Source: Elusimicrobiota bacterium (GTDB taxonomy: Bacteria; Elusimicrobiota; Elusimicrobia; UBA1565; UBA9628). Taken from it: DNA of 54,699 bases. Made by a program: the position numbers and the translations under genes. Location of the stretch: assembly GCA_030696455.1 (NCBI GenBank), contig JAUYSH010000006.1:1-54699 (forward strand), written 5' to 3'. Positions 23,182-31,027 of this stretch are shown here, one piece after another. Position 1 is the stretch's first letter, and every line of letters starts with the position of its first letter. The notes under the pieces were generated by a model, which saw only the letters and a program-made list of their open reading frames with translations, had not been told where the DNA came from and did no database searches.

Positions 23182-23676
23182 ATGCAGATCGTCGATAATA
23201 CGCCTCAATCCTATGCGCCGCTGCTGAAGGAAACGCTCCGCGAGCTCCTTGATTGCACCCCAGCCCATCGACTTAAAGGCATTCGTCTGATGTTCTGGGA
23301 GATCGGCGGCCATAGACCGGACGAACCCCGGGTGACCACTCGATATTCATGGAAAGACGGACAAGCCGTAGTGCATGTCGAACTGGGCTCGATCCTCAGA
23401 CTGGGGCGCGGCGTCGTTCCTCTCGAATGGCGCCTGTGGGTATTGGGTCGCCGGGCGGCCCATGCCTTGTCGTTTGCCTTGGCGAACCATGCCCTCCGAC
23501 ATGCTGAAATAAACAAGACTCTCTTGGCGGCCGAGGCGCGCCGCATCCAAGTCGAACTCCTGAAATCCTGGTCGGATCGGTGGATCGCGCGAACCGGGCT
23601 TCCGGCCGTAGCCAAGCGCCTGATCTCCGGCTTTGTGGCGCGCCGCCTTGCCGCCATAGCCGCAAGAAAGACGTAG
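23182..23676 (+). CDS. Hypothetical protein
   Basis: 164 aa, no signal peptide. A beta-strand pair (RVTTRYSWKDGQAVVHVELGSIL) is followed by basic helices and a C-terminus rich in Ala and Arg (LISGFVARRLAAIAARKT). It precedes the P-type ATPase gene. The ribosome binding site is weak and no family is recognised, so it could be a spurious frame, although it fills the gap between two real genes. Confidence 0.45.
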   Translation: MQIVDNTPQSYAPLLKETLRELLDCTPAHRLKGIRLMFWEIGGHRPDEPRVTTRYSWKDGQAVVHVELGSILRLGRGVVPLEWRLWVLGRRAAHALSFALANHALRHAEINKTLLAAEARRIQVELLKSWSDRWIARTGLPAVAKRLISGFVARRLAAIAARKT

Positions 23677-23733
23677 TTGCAACGAAGAGAGAGTTCGGGC
23701 GAGAGAGATTCGGATCTGGGGGGGAAAGCGGCA

Positions 23734-25920
23734 ATGAAGGCGAAGGTAAGCAAGAGTTTCAAGATACGCGGGATGGACTGCGCCGAGGAAACCGCGGCTC
23801 TCAAGCGGACCGTGGGCGCGTTGGCGGGCGTGCGCGGTTTGGACTGCAATCTGATCGATGCCACGATGACCGTCGAATTCGAGCCCGATCAAGTGGACGA
23901 GGCCGCCATCCGAAACGCCGTGCGCGACGCGGGGCTGGAGGCGGAGGCTGTCGAAGGCCCAGTGTCTCGTGAGACCTGGTGGGCCCGCAACGGACGGGAA
24001 CTCATGTGCGCTTGTTCCGGTGCGCTCGTCGTCCTCGGGTTTCTGGCTCATGCGCTCATGCACGGGAACCTGCTCGAAGCGTTGACCGGCGGAGAAGGGG
24101 TGACGCATCACGACTTCCCCTTGCCGGCGCTGCTGTCCTATGCCTTGGCCGCGGTGACGGGCGGATGGTTCGTCTTCCCCAAGGCTTGGCTGGCGTTGAG
24201 GAAGCTTCGCGCCGACATGAACCTGCTCATGACGCTCGCCGTCATCGGAGCGATGCTCATCGGGCAATGGTTTGAGGCCGGGACGGTCGCCTTTCTATTC
24301 GCGCTCTCGCTGCTTCTGGAGTCCTGGAGCGTCGAGCGCGCGCGCCGAGCGATCCGAGACCTCGTCGGCATGACGCCGCCGACGGCCCGCTATCGCCGTT
24401 CCGATGATGGGAGCGTCGTCGAGGGACCCGTGGCGGATGTCCCTCTCGGTGCCATCGTGCTGGTGAGACCCGGCGAACGGATACCGCTCGACGGCGTCAT
24501 CGTCAAAGGCCGCACTTCGGTCAACCAAGCCCCGATCACCGGAGAATCAATCCCTGTCGTCAAAGAAGAGGGGGACGAGGTGTTTGCCGGGACGATCAAC
24601 GAAGAGGGTTCTATCGAGTTCAAGGCGACCAAAGCCGCCTCGGATACGACTTTGGCGCGCATCATCCGCATGGTGGAGCATGCGCAGGAACGGCGCGCCC
24701 CCGTGGAGCAGTGGGTCGAGAAGTTCGCTCGGTATTACACCCCGGCGATGATCCTGCTGGCTTTTCTGGTCGCGACGCTGCCTCCTCTGTTCAGCGGCGA
24801 TTGGAAGCGCTGGTTCTACGAGTCGCTCGTCGTCCTCGTCATCGCCTGTCCTTGCGCGCTCGTGATCTCGACACCAGTGAGCATCGTCGCCGCCTTGACG
24901 GCCGCGGCAAGAGCGGGCGTCCTGATCAAGGGAGGGGTATTCCTGGAAGCCGCTGCCAAAGTCAAGGTCTTCGCGCTGGACAAGACGGGAACCCTGACGA
25001 GGGGGGCGCCCGAGGTGCAGGAAGTCGTCTCCTTGAACGGCCACGAGCCCGGCGATGTCCTGGCCTGCGCGGCGGCTCTCGAAGAGCACAGCGTGCACCC
25101 TCTGGCGACCGCCATCGTTCGAAAGGCGCGGGCCGACGGCTTGACGCTTCCGGCCGCCGGGAACTTCCGGGAGTTGCCCGGTCGCGGCGCGCAGGGGACC
25201 ATCGAAGGCCGGCCCTACTGGCTTGGAAGCCATCGCCTCCTGCACGACAAGGGCGTCGAGGAGTCCGAGATTCATGCCCACGCGCAGCGCATGGAAGACG
25301 CGGGCCGCTCCGTTGTCGTCCTGGGTTGTGAACACCATGTCTGCGGCCTCATCGCCGTGGCCGACACGATACGGCCGGAAGCGGCGGCGGTCGTGCGCGC
25401 ACTGAAAGACGCCGGGGTGCGCCGGGTGGTCATGCTGACCGGCGACAACAAAGGCACCGCCGACGCCGTTGGCCGCGCCGTGGGCGTCGACGAGGTCCGC
25501 GCCGAGCTTCTCCCGGAAGACAAGCTTAACGCGGTCAAGGAGATCGAGGAAACCCACGGGAGCACGGCCATGGTGGGCGACGGCGTCAACGACGCCCCGG
25601 CGCTGGCGTCCGCCTCGATCGGGATCGCGATGGGCGCCGCCGGAACGGGCGCGGCCATCGAGACCGCCGATATCGCTTTGATGTCCGACGACCTGACCCG
25701 GCTGCCGTGGCTGGTCCATCACGCGCGGAGGTCGATGCGCGTCGTGCGGCAGAACATCGCCTTCGCCTTGGCGGTGAAGGCCGTTTTCATGACGCTGGCC
25801 CTGTTTCAAGTCGCGACGCTTTGGATGGCCATCGCGGCCGACATGGGGGCGTCATTGCTCGTCGTGTTCAACGCGCTCCGACTTCTCAAGGACTCTTCTG
25901 CGTCACGTCCAATGACTTAG
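23734..25920 (+). CDS. Zn/Cd/Pb-type P1B ATPase (ZntA/CadA-like)
   Basis: 728 aa from ATG 23734; a TTG at 23677 would add 19 residues with no support. The N-terminal metal-binding domain has GMDCAEE (single Cys, C16) instead of CxxC. Core motifs: TGES, CPC (C372, C374) in the sixth helix, DKTGTLT (D416), SVHPLA, GDGVND. The last helices end with ATLWMAIAADMGASLLVVFNALRLL, typical of the Zn/Cd/Pb (P1B-2) group. It exports divalent cations from the cytoplasm using ATP and complements the RND pump of the same block. Confidence 0.93.
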   Translation: MKAKVSKSFKIRGMDCAEETAALKRTVGALAGVRGLDCNLIDATMTVEFEPDQVDEAAIRNAVRDAGLEAEAVEGPVSRETWWARNGRELMCACSGALVVLGFLAHALMHGNLLEALTGGEGVTHHDFPLPALLSYALAAVTGGWFVFPKAWLALRKLRADMNLLMTLAVIGAMLIGQWFEAGTVAFLFALSLLLESWSVERARRAIRDLVGMTPPTARYRRSDDGSVVEGPVADVPLGAIVLVRPGERIPLDGVIVKGRTSVNQAPITGESIPVVKEEGDEVFAGTINEEGSIEFKATKAASDTTLARIIRMVEHAQERRAPVEQWVEKFARYYTPAMILLAFLVATLPPLFSGDWKRWFYESLVVLVIACPCALVISTPVSIVAALTAAARAGVLIKGGVFLEAAAKVKVFALDKTGTLTRGAPEVQEVVSLNGHEPGDVLACAAALEEHSVHPLATAIVRKARADGLTLPAAGNFRELPGRGAQGTIEGRPYWLGSHRLLHDKGVEESEIHAHAQRMEDAGRSVVVLGCEHHVCGLIAVADTIRPEAAAVVRALKDAGVRRVVMLTGDNKGTADAVGRAVGVDEVRAELLPEDKLNAVKEIEETHGSTAMVGDGVNDAPALASASIGIAMGAAGTGAAIETADIALMSDDLTRLPWLVHHARRSMRVVRQNIAFALAVKAVFMTLALFQVATLWMAIAADMGASLLVVFNALRLLKDSSASRPMT

Positions 25921-25935
25921 TCCGCCGCAGTGCAC

Positions 25936-26071
25936 CGACGAATAGAAGGTCATCGAGACCATCATGAGCAACGCGCGCACCGGCGGCCCCGGCGACGGCA
26001 AGATATTCGTCATGAACTGCGACGAGGTCGTCGCCATACGGACCGGGAAGCGCGGCGCCGGCGCCGTCTGA
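25936..26071 (+). pseudogene. Decayed 3' fragment of the PII-like gene
   Basis: Encodes KVIETIMSNARTGGPGDGKI and the rest of the PII C-terminus, nearly identical to 19978-20106. The 5' two-thirds are missing and the codon before KVIE is TAG where the intact gene has AAG, so it cannot be translated from upstream. The stop (TGA) is at its original place. It marks an old rearrangement or second copy of a czcA-PII unit beside block B. Confidence 0.85.
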
Positions 26072-26075
26072 AAAC

Positions 26076-26104
26076 TTGACAGACTTCGGCATAAGGGTTA
26101 TAAA
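26076..26104 (+). promoter_or_regulatory. Promoter of metal block B
   Basis: TTGACA (26076-26081), 17-bp spacer, TATAAA (26099-26104): close to consensus. The leader gene starts 7 nt later, at 26112. Confidence 0.78.
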
Positions 26105-26111
26105 TGACGCG

Positions 26112-26516
26112 ATGATCGGCGCCTTGCGACGTGCGCGAAGTTTGATAGCGGGAGCCCTCATTGCCGCGCTGGCCAGCATCGCCACGCAGGCGCCGGTCGT
26201 CGCCCACGAGGCCGCGCACTGGGCCGCGCCCGCGCCTGCTCAGGAGCACCGGCACGGCGACGCGATTCACCTCCACAGGCACGACGTTCAGCACGATCAT
26301 GAAGTGCACCTCCAAGAAGTTCTTTTGGCGGTTGCGCCGGCCAGGTTCCTCTGTCAGCCTGAACAGCACTTCCTCCCGGGCTTCGACCTGCCTATCGTTC
26401 CAGCGCCTCTTTTTACGAGCCGCGTTCCTGACCGCTCATGGAGCGTGCGCGGGCCGCCACCGCCTCTAGCTCTGTCGTTTCCTCCCGCCTACAGCACGGC
26501 TCCTCCCTCCGCCTAG
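26112..26516 (+). CDS. CzcI-like His-rich secreted leader protein, block B
   Basis: 134 aa from ATG 26112. Signal peptide (LIAGALIAALASIATQAPVVA), then a dense His segment (EHRHGDAIHLHRHDVQHDHE) able to bind Zn, Co or Ni, a single Cys (LCQPEQ), and a Pro-rich C-terminus ending YSTAPPSA. It heads the HupE-anchor-DmeF block. Size, place and ending agree with the leaders at 14989, 29861 and 38906. The leaderless promoter supports the chosen start. Confidence 0.65.
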   Translation: MIGALRRARSLIAGALIAALASIATQAPVVAHEAAHWAAPAPAQEHRHGDAIHLHRHDVQHDHEVHLQEVLLAVAPARFLCQPEQHFLPGFDLPIVPAPLFTSRVPDRSWSVRGPPPPLALSFPPAYSTAPPSA

Positions 26517-26519
26517 CCG

Positions 26520-26542
26520 CCGGTTCCCTTCCTGGGAACCGG
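26520..26542 (+). promoter_or_regulatory. Hairpin after leader gene, block B
   Basis: CCGGTTCCC and GGGAACCGG pair perfectly around TTCCT, three bases after the leader stop. No T-run. Equivalent in place to the hairpins of blocks A, C and D. Confidence 0.65.
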
Positions 26543-26670
26543 GGTTCCTAAGTTCATCCACCACTCACGACGTCTTAATTGTCGTCCAAGAAATGAAAAT
26601 AAAACTCTTGCCGCTTGGGCTCGCCGCAATCTTCATCACGAGAATCAAACGTTTAACGAGGAATCAGAGC

Positions 26671-27399
26671 ATGGATCAGGAAAACAATCAGCTGCAGCAC
26701 CGGAGGCGCGGATTACGTAAAGCCATTACCTTCATGGCCTTGTTCGCGGCGCTGGCCGTTTCCATACCGGACGCCGGCGCTCACGGGGTGACCGCGGGCG
26801 ACAAGGGCTATATCCAGGAAAGTTCCGGCAGCCTGGCTTTGCCGTTCATCTATCTGGGCGCAAAGCACATGGTCACAGGGTACGACCACCTGCTGTTCCT
26901 GTTCGGCGTGGTCTTCTTCCTATACCGCTTCAGGGACGTCGGCGTTTACGTCAGCCTGTTCGCGGTGGGCCATACGGTAACGCTTTTGTTGGGCACGCTG
27001 ATGGAAATAAGCGTCAGCGCCTACCTGATCGACGCCATTATCGGCTTTTCCATCGTCTATAAGGCTCTCGACAATATGGGGGCGTATCAGCGCTGGTTCG
27101 GCTTTCAGCCTAACACCAAGGCGGCCACGCTGATCTTCGGCCTGTTCCACGGTTTCGGCCTCGCGACCAAGATCCTTGATTACAAGGTTTCGCCGGATGG
27201 GCTTATCTTGAATCTCATATCTTTTAATGTCGGAGTGGAGCTGGGACAGCTGATGGGACTGGCCATGATCCTCATCGCCATGGGCTTCTGGCGGCGCTCG
27301 GACAGCTTCATGCGTCACGCCTATGCGGCACAGGTGGTTTTAATGACGGGCGGCTTCCTGCTGGTCGGCTATCAGCTCGTCGGCTATTTCGTCGCCTGA
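26671..27399 (+). CDS. HupE/UreJ-like membrane protein
   Basis: 242 aa from ATG 26671 (GAGGA upstream); an in-frame ATG at 26593 lacks a good site. After a signal-like helix the mature part begins with a short periplasmic stretch (AHGVTAGDKGYIQES) and has about six membrane helices with the family motifs GAKHMVTGYDHLLFLFGVVFF, GHTVTL and FGLFHGFGLA. HupE/UreJ-2 proteins carry Ni, Co or other divalent cations; conserved His and Asp in the GxxH..GxDH block are kept. Beside DmeF, handling of Co/Ni is likely, direction uncertain. Confidence 0.85.
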   Translation: MDQENNQLQHRRRGLRKAITFMALFAALAVSIPDAGAHGVTAGDKGYIQESSGSLALPFIYLGAKHMVTGYDHLLFLFGVVFFLYRFRDVGVYVSLFAVGHTVTLLLGTLMEISVSAYLIDAIIGFSIVYKALDNMGAYQRWFGFQPNTKAATLIFGLFHGFGLATKILDYKVSPDGLILNLISFNVGVELGQLMGLAMILIAMGFWRRSDSFMRHAYAAQVVLMTGGFLLVGYQLVGYFVA

Positions 27400-27438
27400 C
27401 GCGCCGACGCACAACAGACTTTATGGAGGAGAACACTC

Positions 27439-28080
27439 ATGTATAACACGAACATGCCGCATAAATCCGAACTCCCTTCGAAGGCGAAGCTCATCAAGTC
27501 CACCATCCTGGCCGCCGTTTCAGCCGGCGTTCTCCTGGTCACGGTCGTCATGCCGGCCGAATACGGCATCGACCCGACCGGCACGGGCCGCTTTTTGGGC
27601 CTGAAGAGAATGGGGGAAATAAAAGTTTCCCTGGCCCAGGAAGCCGCCGCCGCGCAGGCCGCGGCGCTGGCCTCCGGCGACCAGACCGCGGCCCTGCCTG
27701 CGGGGATGTCGGTGCCCGTCGTCATGACGGAAGCAAAACCCGCCGCAGCCGTGGCGAAGCTCCGCACCGATGAGATGCAGGTGACTCTCGCTCCCGATGA
27801 GGGAACTGAGATCAAAGTCGAGCTGGCCAAGGGCAAGAAGGTTAATTACAGCTGGGCGAGCGACGGCGGTCGTGTCAACTTCGACGTTCACGGCGACTCC
27901 AAGAAGATGAACGTCGATTATCACGGATACAGTAAGGGCTCGGAGCAGAAGAGCGACGGCGTTCTTACAGCCGCGTTCGATGGGAACCACGGCTGGTTCT
28001 GGCGAAACCGGACGTCCAATACGCTCACCGTGACCCTTAAAGTCAACGGCGAACATACCGGCATCAAGCACGTCGATTAA
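27439..28080 (+). CDS. Transmembrane anchor protein of metal-efflux operon
   Basis: 213 aa, ATG 27439 after GGAGG. One N-terminal membrane helix (residues 18-40), then MPAEYGIDPTGTGRFLGLKRMGEIK and a periplasmic domain with DEMQVTLAPDEGTEIKVELAKG, FDVHGDS and DGNHGWFWRNRTSNTLTVTL. This matches proteins named transmembrane anchor protein that stand between HupE-like and CDF exporter genes in other bacteria. A periplasmic metal or membrane-stabilising role is assumed; no activity is established. Confidence 0.75.
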   Translation: MYNTNMPHKSELPSKAKLIKSTILAAVSAGVLLVTVVMPAEYGIDPTGTGRFLGLKRMGEIKVSLAQEAAAAQAAALASGDQTAALPAGMSVPVVMTEAKPAAAVAKLRTDEMQVTLAPDEGTEIKVELAKGKKVNYSWASDGGRVNFDVHGDSKKMNVDYHGYSKGSEQKSDGVLTAAFDGNHGWFWRNRTSNTLTVTLKVNGEHTGIKHVD

Positions 28081-28097
28081 GGAAACAAATAAAATCC

Positions 28098-29060
28098 ATG
28101 AACGAATCATCACTGCTGGACGGGGCTCACGACCATACTTTCGGGCTGGACCGGGCCATGTCCGGAGAGAAGCGCACGCTCGCCGTCATCTGGATCACCG
28201 CCGCGATGATGGTCGTCGAGATCGCCGCAGGGCTTTATTCCGGGTCGATGGCGCTTCTCGCCGATGGACTGCACATGGGATCGCACGCTTCCGCGCTGGC
28301 CATCTCAGCGTTCGCATATCTCTATACCCGCCGCCACGCGCGGGACGCGCGCTTCAGCTTCGGGACCGGCAAGATGAACTCCCTGGCGGCCTTCGCCAGC
28401 GCCGTCCTGCTTGCCGCCTTCGCCGCGGTCATGGCCTGGGAAAGCGCCAAGAGATGCGTTGCGCCCGTTCCGATCAAATTCAATCAAGCGATCCTCATCG
28501 CGCTGCTGGGTCTGGCGGTCAACGGCGCGTGCTTGCTGATCTTGGGCGGGGACGGTCATGATCATGACGCCGATGATCACGATGAACATGCCCATGCCCA
28601 GGGCCATCATCACGGCGAAAGAACCGACCACAATCTCTGGTCGGCCTATGTGCACGTCTTGGCCGACGCCCTGACCTCGGTCCTGGCGATCGCCGCGTTG
28701 ATGGTGGGAAAATACTTTCACTTGACCTGGCCCGATCCGTTCATCGGCATGTTGGGCGCCGTCCTCGTTTCGCGATGGGCCTGGCAGCTGATTCGCGCCT
28801 CCAGCCGCGTGCTGCTGGACATGCAGGCGCCCGAGAGCGTCCGCGACGCCGTGCGAAGCGCCGTCGAGCGGCAGGACGACTGCCGGGTCAGCGACCTGCA
28901 CGTTTGGGCCGTCGGGCCGAACATATTCGCGGCCGAGATCGGCATCCTCGCGTCCGAGCCCAAAGATCCGGACGAGTACAGGAAATTGCTCCCGCGTGGC
29001 TTGAACCTCGTCCATGTCACCTGCGAAGTGAGACGCCGCCCCTTGGAAAGGCGGGCCTAA
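28098..29060 (+). CDS. dmeF: Cation diffusion facilitator, DmeF-like (Co/Ni)
   Basis: 320 aa, ATG 28098. Six membrane helices with the CDF metal site residues (LLADGLHMGSHASAL in TM2; NLWSAYVHVLADALTSVL in TM5), a His-rich cytoplasmic loop (GDGHDHDADDHDEHAHAQ and HHHGER) and a C-terminal ferredoxin-like domain. The LHMGSHASALAISAFAY and FSFGTGKMNSLAAFASA signatures are those of the DmeF Co/Ni group rather than CzcD. It exports cytoplasmic divalent metal by proton antiport. Last gene of block B. Confidence 0.9.
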   Translation: MNESSLLDGAHDHTFGLDRAMSGEKRTLAVIWITAAMMVVEIAAGLYSGSMALLADGLHMGSHASALAISAFAYLYTRRHARDARFSFGTGKMNSLAAFASAVLLAAFAAVMAWESAKRCVAPVPIKFNQAILIALLGLAVNGACLLILGGDGHDHDADDHDEHAHAQGHHHGERTDHNLWSAYVHVLADALTSVLAIAALMVGKYFHLTWPDPFIGMLGAVLVSRWAWQLIRASSRVLLDMQAPESVRDAVRSAVERQDDCRVSDLHVWAVGPNIFAAEIGILASEPKDPDEYRKLLPRGLNLVHVTCEVRRRPLERRA

Positions 29061-29113
29061 AAACGTGGGATCGGGAGTTCACGCGCGATGCTGGGTCGAA
29101 CGCGGCCAGGAAT

Positions 29114-29335
29114 CTAGCGCGTGAAGAAATCGAGCGATTTCCCATAGAGGCGAGCGAACGCCTCCAATTCCACCACGTCGAGACGATGGTCGCCCGATTC
29201 GCAGCGGGAAACATATGACTGCTGCTTGCGGAGCTTCTTGGCGGCGTCCACTTGCTTGAACCCGGCCTCGACGCGCGCTTGACGCAGCCGCGCGACGATG
29301 GTCCTGTGCCGCCTTGAATAGATGGTTTTCTGCAT
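29114..29335 (-). CDS. XRE-family helix-turn-helix regulator
   Basis: 73 aa, essentially a single Cro/CI helix-turn-helix domain: VARLRQARVEAGFKQVDAAKKL, RKQQSYVSRCESGDHRLDVVELEAFARLYG. It starts 86 bp from the divergent response-regulator gene. A local repressor is likely; its target cannot be read. Confidence 0.88.
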   Translation of the reverse strand: MQKTIYSRRHRTIVARLRQARVEAGFKQVDAAKKLRKQQSYVSRCESGDHRLDVVELEAFARLYGKSLDFFTR

Positions 29336-29385
29336 CGGGCAGACTGCATCTTAGTATCCCGTCCTGCATATGCAAAATATAGATA

Positions 29386-29414
29386 TTGAAATTCGAGCGC
29401 GCGCCTGTTACACT
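29386..29414 (+). promoter_or_regulatory. Promoter of the response-regulator gene
   Basis: TTGAAA (29386-29391), 17-bp spacer, TACACT (29409-29414). The ATG at 29422 follows after 7 nt, indicating a leaderless mRNA. Confidence 0.7.
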
Positions 29415-29421
29415 GCCCATC

Positions 29422-29808
29422 ATGGACACCCCTCCCCTTCGCGCTATCATCGTAGATGACGATTTGACCGTTTCCCGGCTGATGTGGCGCTGCCTGTCCA
29501 TGTGGGGATGGGGAGCCGATGAATGCCACTCCGTGTCCGAAGCCTTGGGGCGTTTCAAGAATGGGGAATATGACTTGGCGCTCTGCGACGTGGACTTGCC
29601 GGACGGCAACGGGATCATCCTGGCCAAGGCCCTGTCAAAGGCCAAGCCGTCCCTGCGCGTCGTCGTGATTTCAGGAAATCCGATGAACGCGGAGCACGCC
29701 CGGGAAGCCGGGCTCACGCGATTCCTTCGCAAGCCCTTTGAGCTCGACGCGCTCAAAGCTCTCATCGATTCTCAGCAGTATTCGATCAATAAGCCCTTGC
29801 GCCAATGA
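29422..29808 (+). CDS. Single-domain response regulator
   Basis: 128 aa from ATG 29422, chosen because of the leaderless promoter. Receiver domain only: acidic pocket D12-D14 (VDDD), phospho-acceptor D56 in LALCDVDLPDGNG, switch Ser in VVISGN and the conserved Lys in FLRKPF. No output domain, so it must act through a partner. No histidine kinase lies in the window. It stands between blocks B and C; a link with metal sensing is possible but not shown. Confidence 0.92.
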   Translation: MDTPPLRAIIVDDDLTVSRLMWRCLSMWGWGADECHSVSEALGRFKNGEYDLALCDVDLPDGNGIILAKALSKAKPSLRVVVISGNPMNAEHAREAGLTRFLRKPFELDALKALIDSQQYSINKPLRQ

Positions 29809-29824
29809 GATTCAAGTCTAGCCC

Positions 29825-29853
29825 TTGATATCTCCCGCGGCGTCTGCTATCCT
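29825..29853 (+). promoter_or_regulatory. Promoter of metal block C
   Basis: TTGATA (29825-29830), 17-bp spacer, TATCCT (29848-29853). The leader gene ATG is at 29861, 7 nt after the box. Confidence 0.72.
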
Positions 29854-29860
29854 GTCGTCG

Positions 29861-30217
29861 ATGCCTCGCATCGCTTTGATTGCGGCTTTCCTCGCGGCCA
29901 GTTGGTCGCCGGCCGCTCATTGCCTGGCGACCGCGCGCGGGGCCAAGGCCACGGCCTCCTGCCATGCGGGAGCGACGTCGAAGCCCGCGAAAGCGCCGAC
30001 GTCGAATTGCGCGGCCATGGTCTGCTGCCAGACCGTCCTGCTCTCGGCCGCGATCGTCGCGCCCGCGCCCGAATCCGTCCCGGCGCCCGTCGCCGTCGCG
30101 ACCTTGATCCTCGTCCCGCCGGCGCCTCCGGCGGAGTTCGCGCCCGCCGCGCCGCCCGGTCCCCCGGGCGTCCTCCTCGCCGTCTCCCTCCTCGGCCGCG
30201 CGCCTCCCGTCGCCTGA
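29861..30217 (+). CDS. CzcI-like secreted leader protein, block C
   Basis: 118 aa from ATG 29861. Signal peptide (IALIAAFLAASWSPAAHC), a small region with Cys and Met (SNCAAMVCCQTVLL) and a long Ala/Pro-rich tail ending SLLGRAPPVA. The ending is almost that of the block D leader (SLGRAPPA). It heads the outer-membrane factor and multicopper oxidase block. Reading frames on the other strand here are shadows of the Ala/Pro repeats. Confidence 0.6.
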   Translation: MPRIALIAAFLAASWSPAAHCLATARGAKATASCHAGATSKPAKAPTSNCAAMVCCQTVLLSAAIVAPAPESVPAPVAVATLILVPPAPPAEFAPAAPPGPPGVLLAVSLLGRAPPVA

Positions 30218-30221
30218 GACC

Positions 30222-30260
30222 CGCTCGAACAAAGCCGCGTTAGCGCGGCCTTTTCGAGCG
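30222..30260 (+). promoter_or_regulatory. Long hairpin after leader gene, block C
   Basis: CGCTCGA, AAAG and CCGCG pair in turn with CGCGG, CTTT and TCGAGCG around a TTAG loop, making a stem of about 16 pairs with small bulges. It starts 4 nt after the leader stop and lies 88 nt before the next gene. The strongest of the four post-leader hairpins. Confidence 0.7.
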
Positions 30261-30348
30261 CAATCGTCGTCCGCTTCGCCTTCCCTCGGTCATTTATGGG
30301 AAACGAAGCGGTCAGTGCGCGTTTTTGCGATCATCAGGAGTCAGAGTC

Positions 30349-31020
30349 ATGAGGCCAATGCAATTGTTGTTCGCCGTCGCTTTGGGGATGGCGCTCGCCG
30401 TTCCGGCGGCGGCGAACGAGGACCATCACGGTCACGAAGCGCCTGAAGCCGCCCCGACCGTCTCCACGCAAGCCGCCGTAGTACCGGCTCGTCCGGCCGT
30501 CGGAGAATGGACGGTTCTGCGCATGCATCTCACGCAGCCCGAATATTGGCATGTCCTGATCAATCCGTTCCCTGTAATAGGGATGGCGCTTGCCGCACCC
30601 CTTCTGCTGTTCGGGCTGGCGGTGCGCAGCCGCGGGGCGAAGGAGGCGGGCCTTGTCCTGATCATGCTGACCGCGCTCGTGACGTTGGCGACGGTCAAGG
30701 TCGGGCAGACGGCGTACGACCGGGCCTATAACAGGATCGAGCTCGAGTCCCAGCAATGGCTCGATGTCCACATGGAGCGCGCCGAGGGCGCGCAGTGGGC
30801 GTTTTATCTGACGGGCCTTCTCGCCGCGCTCGCCCTGGTGATGAGCCGGCGCGATATCGACTGGGAGCGACGCGCGACGCTCGGGGCGTTGTCGGGCGCG
30901 CTGCTCTGCTCCGCGCTCGGCGGCCGGATCGCGCACGCCGGCGGCCAGGTTCGGCATTCGGAGTTCCGCATGGGCCCGCCCGAGAGCAACGCCATGCCGA
31001 TGGGATCGCATCGGCATTAG
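30349..31020 (+). CDS. Exported/membrane protein, DUF2231-like
   Basis: 223 aa, ATG 30349 with CAGGAG upstream. Signal peptide (ending AANEDHHGHE, a small His cluster), about four membrane helices, and a C-terminus GGRIAHAGGQVRHSEFRMG. The G..AHAGGQVRH ending resembles the GGELVFTHGMGV end of the DUF2231 protein at 34385. Function unknown; a membrane partner of the copper proteins of this block is possible. Confidence 0.6.
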   Translation: MRPMQLLFAVALGMALAVPAAANEDHHGHEAPEAAPTVSTQAAVVPARPAVGEWTVLRMHLTQPEYWHVLINPFPVIGMALAAPLLLFGLAVRSRGAKEAGLVLIMLTALVTLATVKVGQTAYDRAYNRIELESQQWLDVHMERAEGAQWAFYLTGLLAALALVMSRRDIDWERRATLGALSGALLCSALGGRIAHAGGQVRHSEFRMGPPESNAMPMGSHRH

Positions 31021-31027
31021 GAGCGTC

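Noticed and set aside
26593-26670. Earlier start for the HupE-like gene at 26593
   Set aside because: No ribosome binding site before it and the extra residues are basic and unlike a HupE N-terminus; ATG 26671 has GAGGA.
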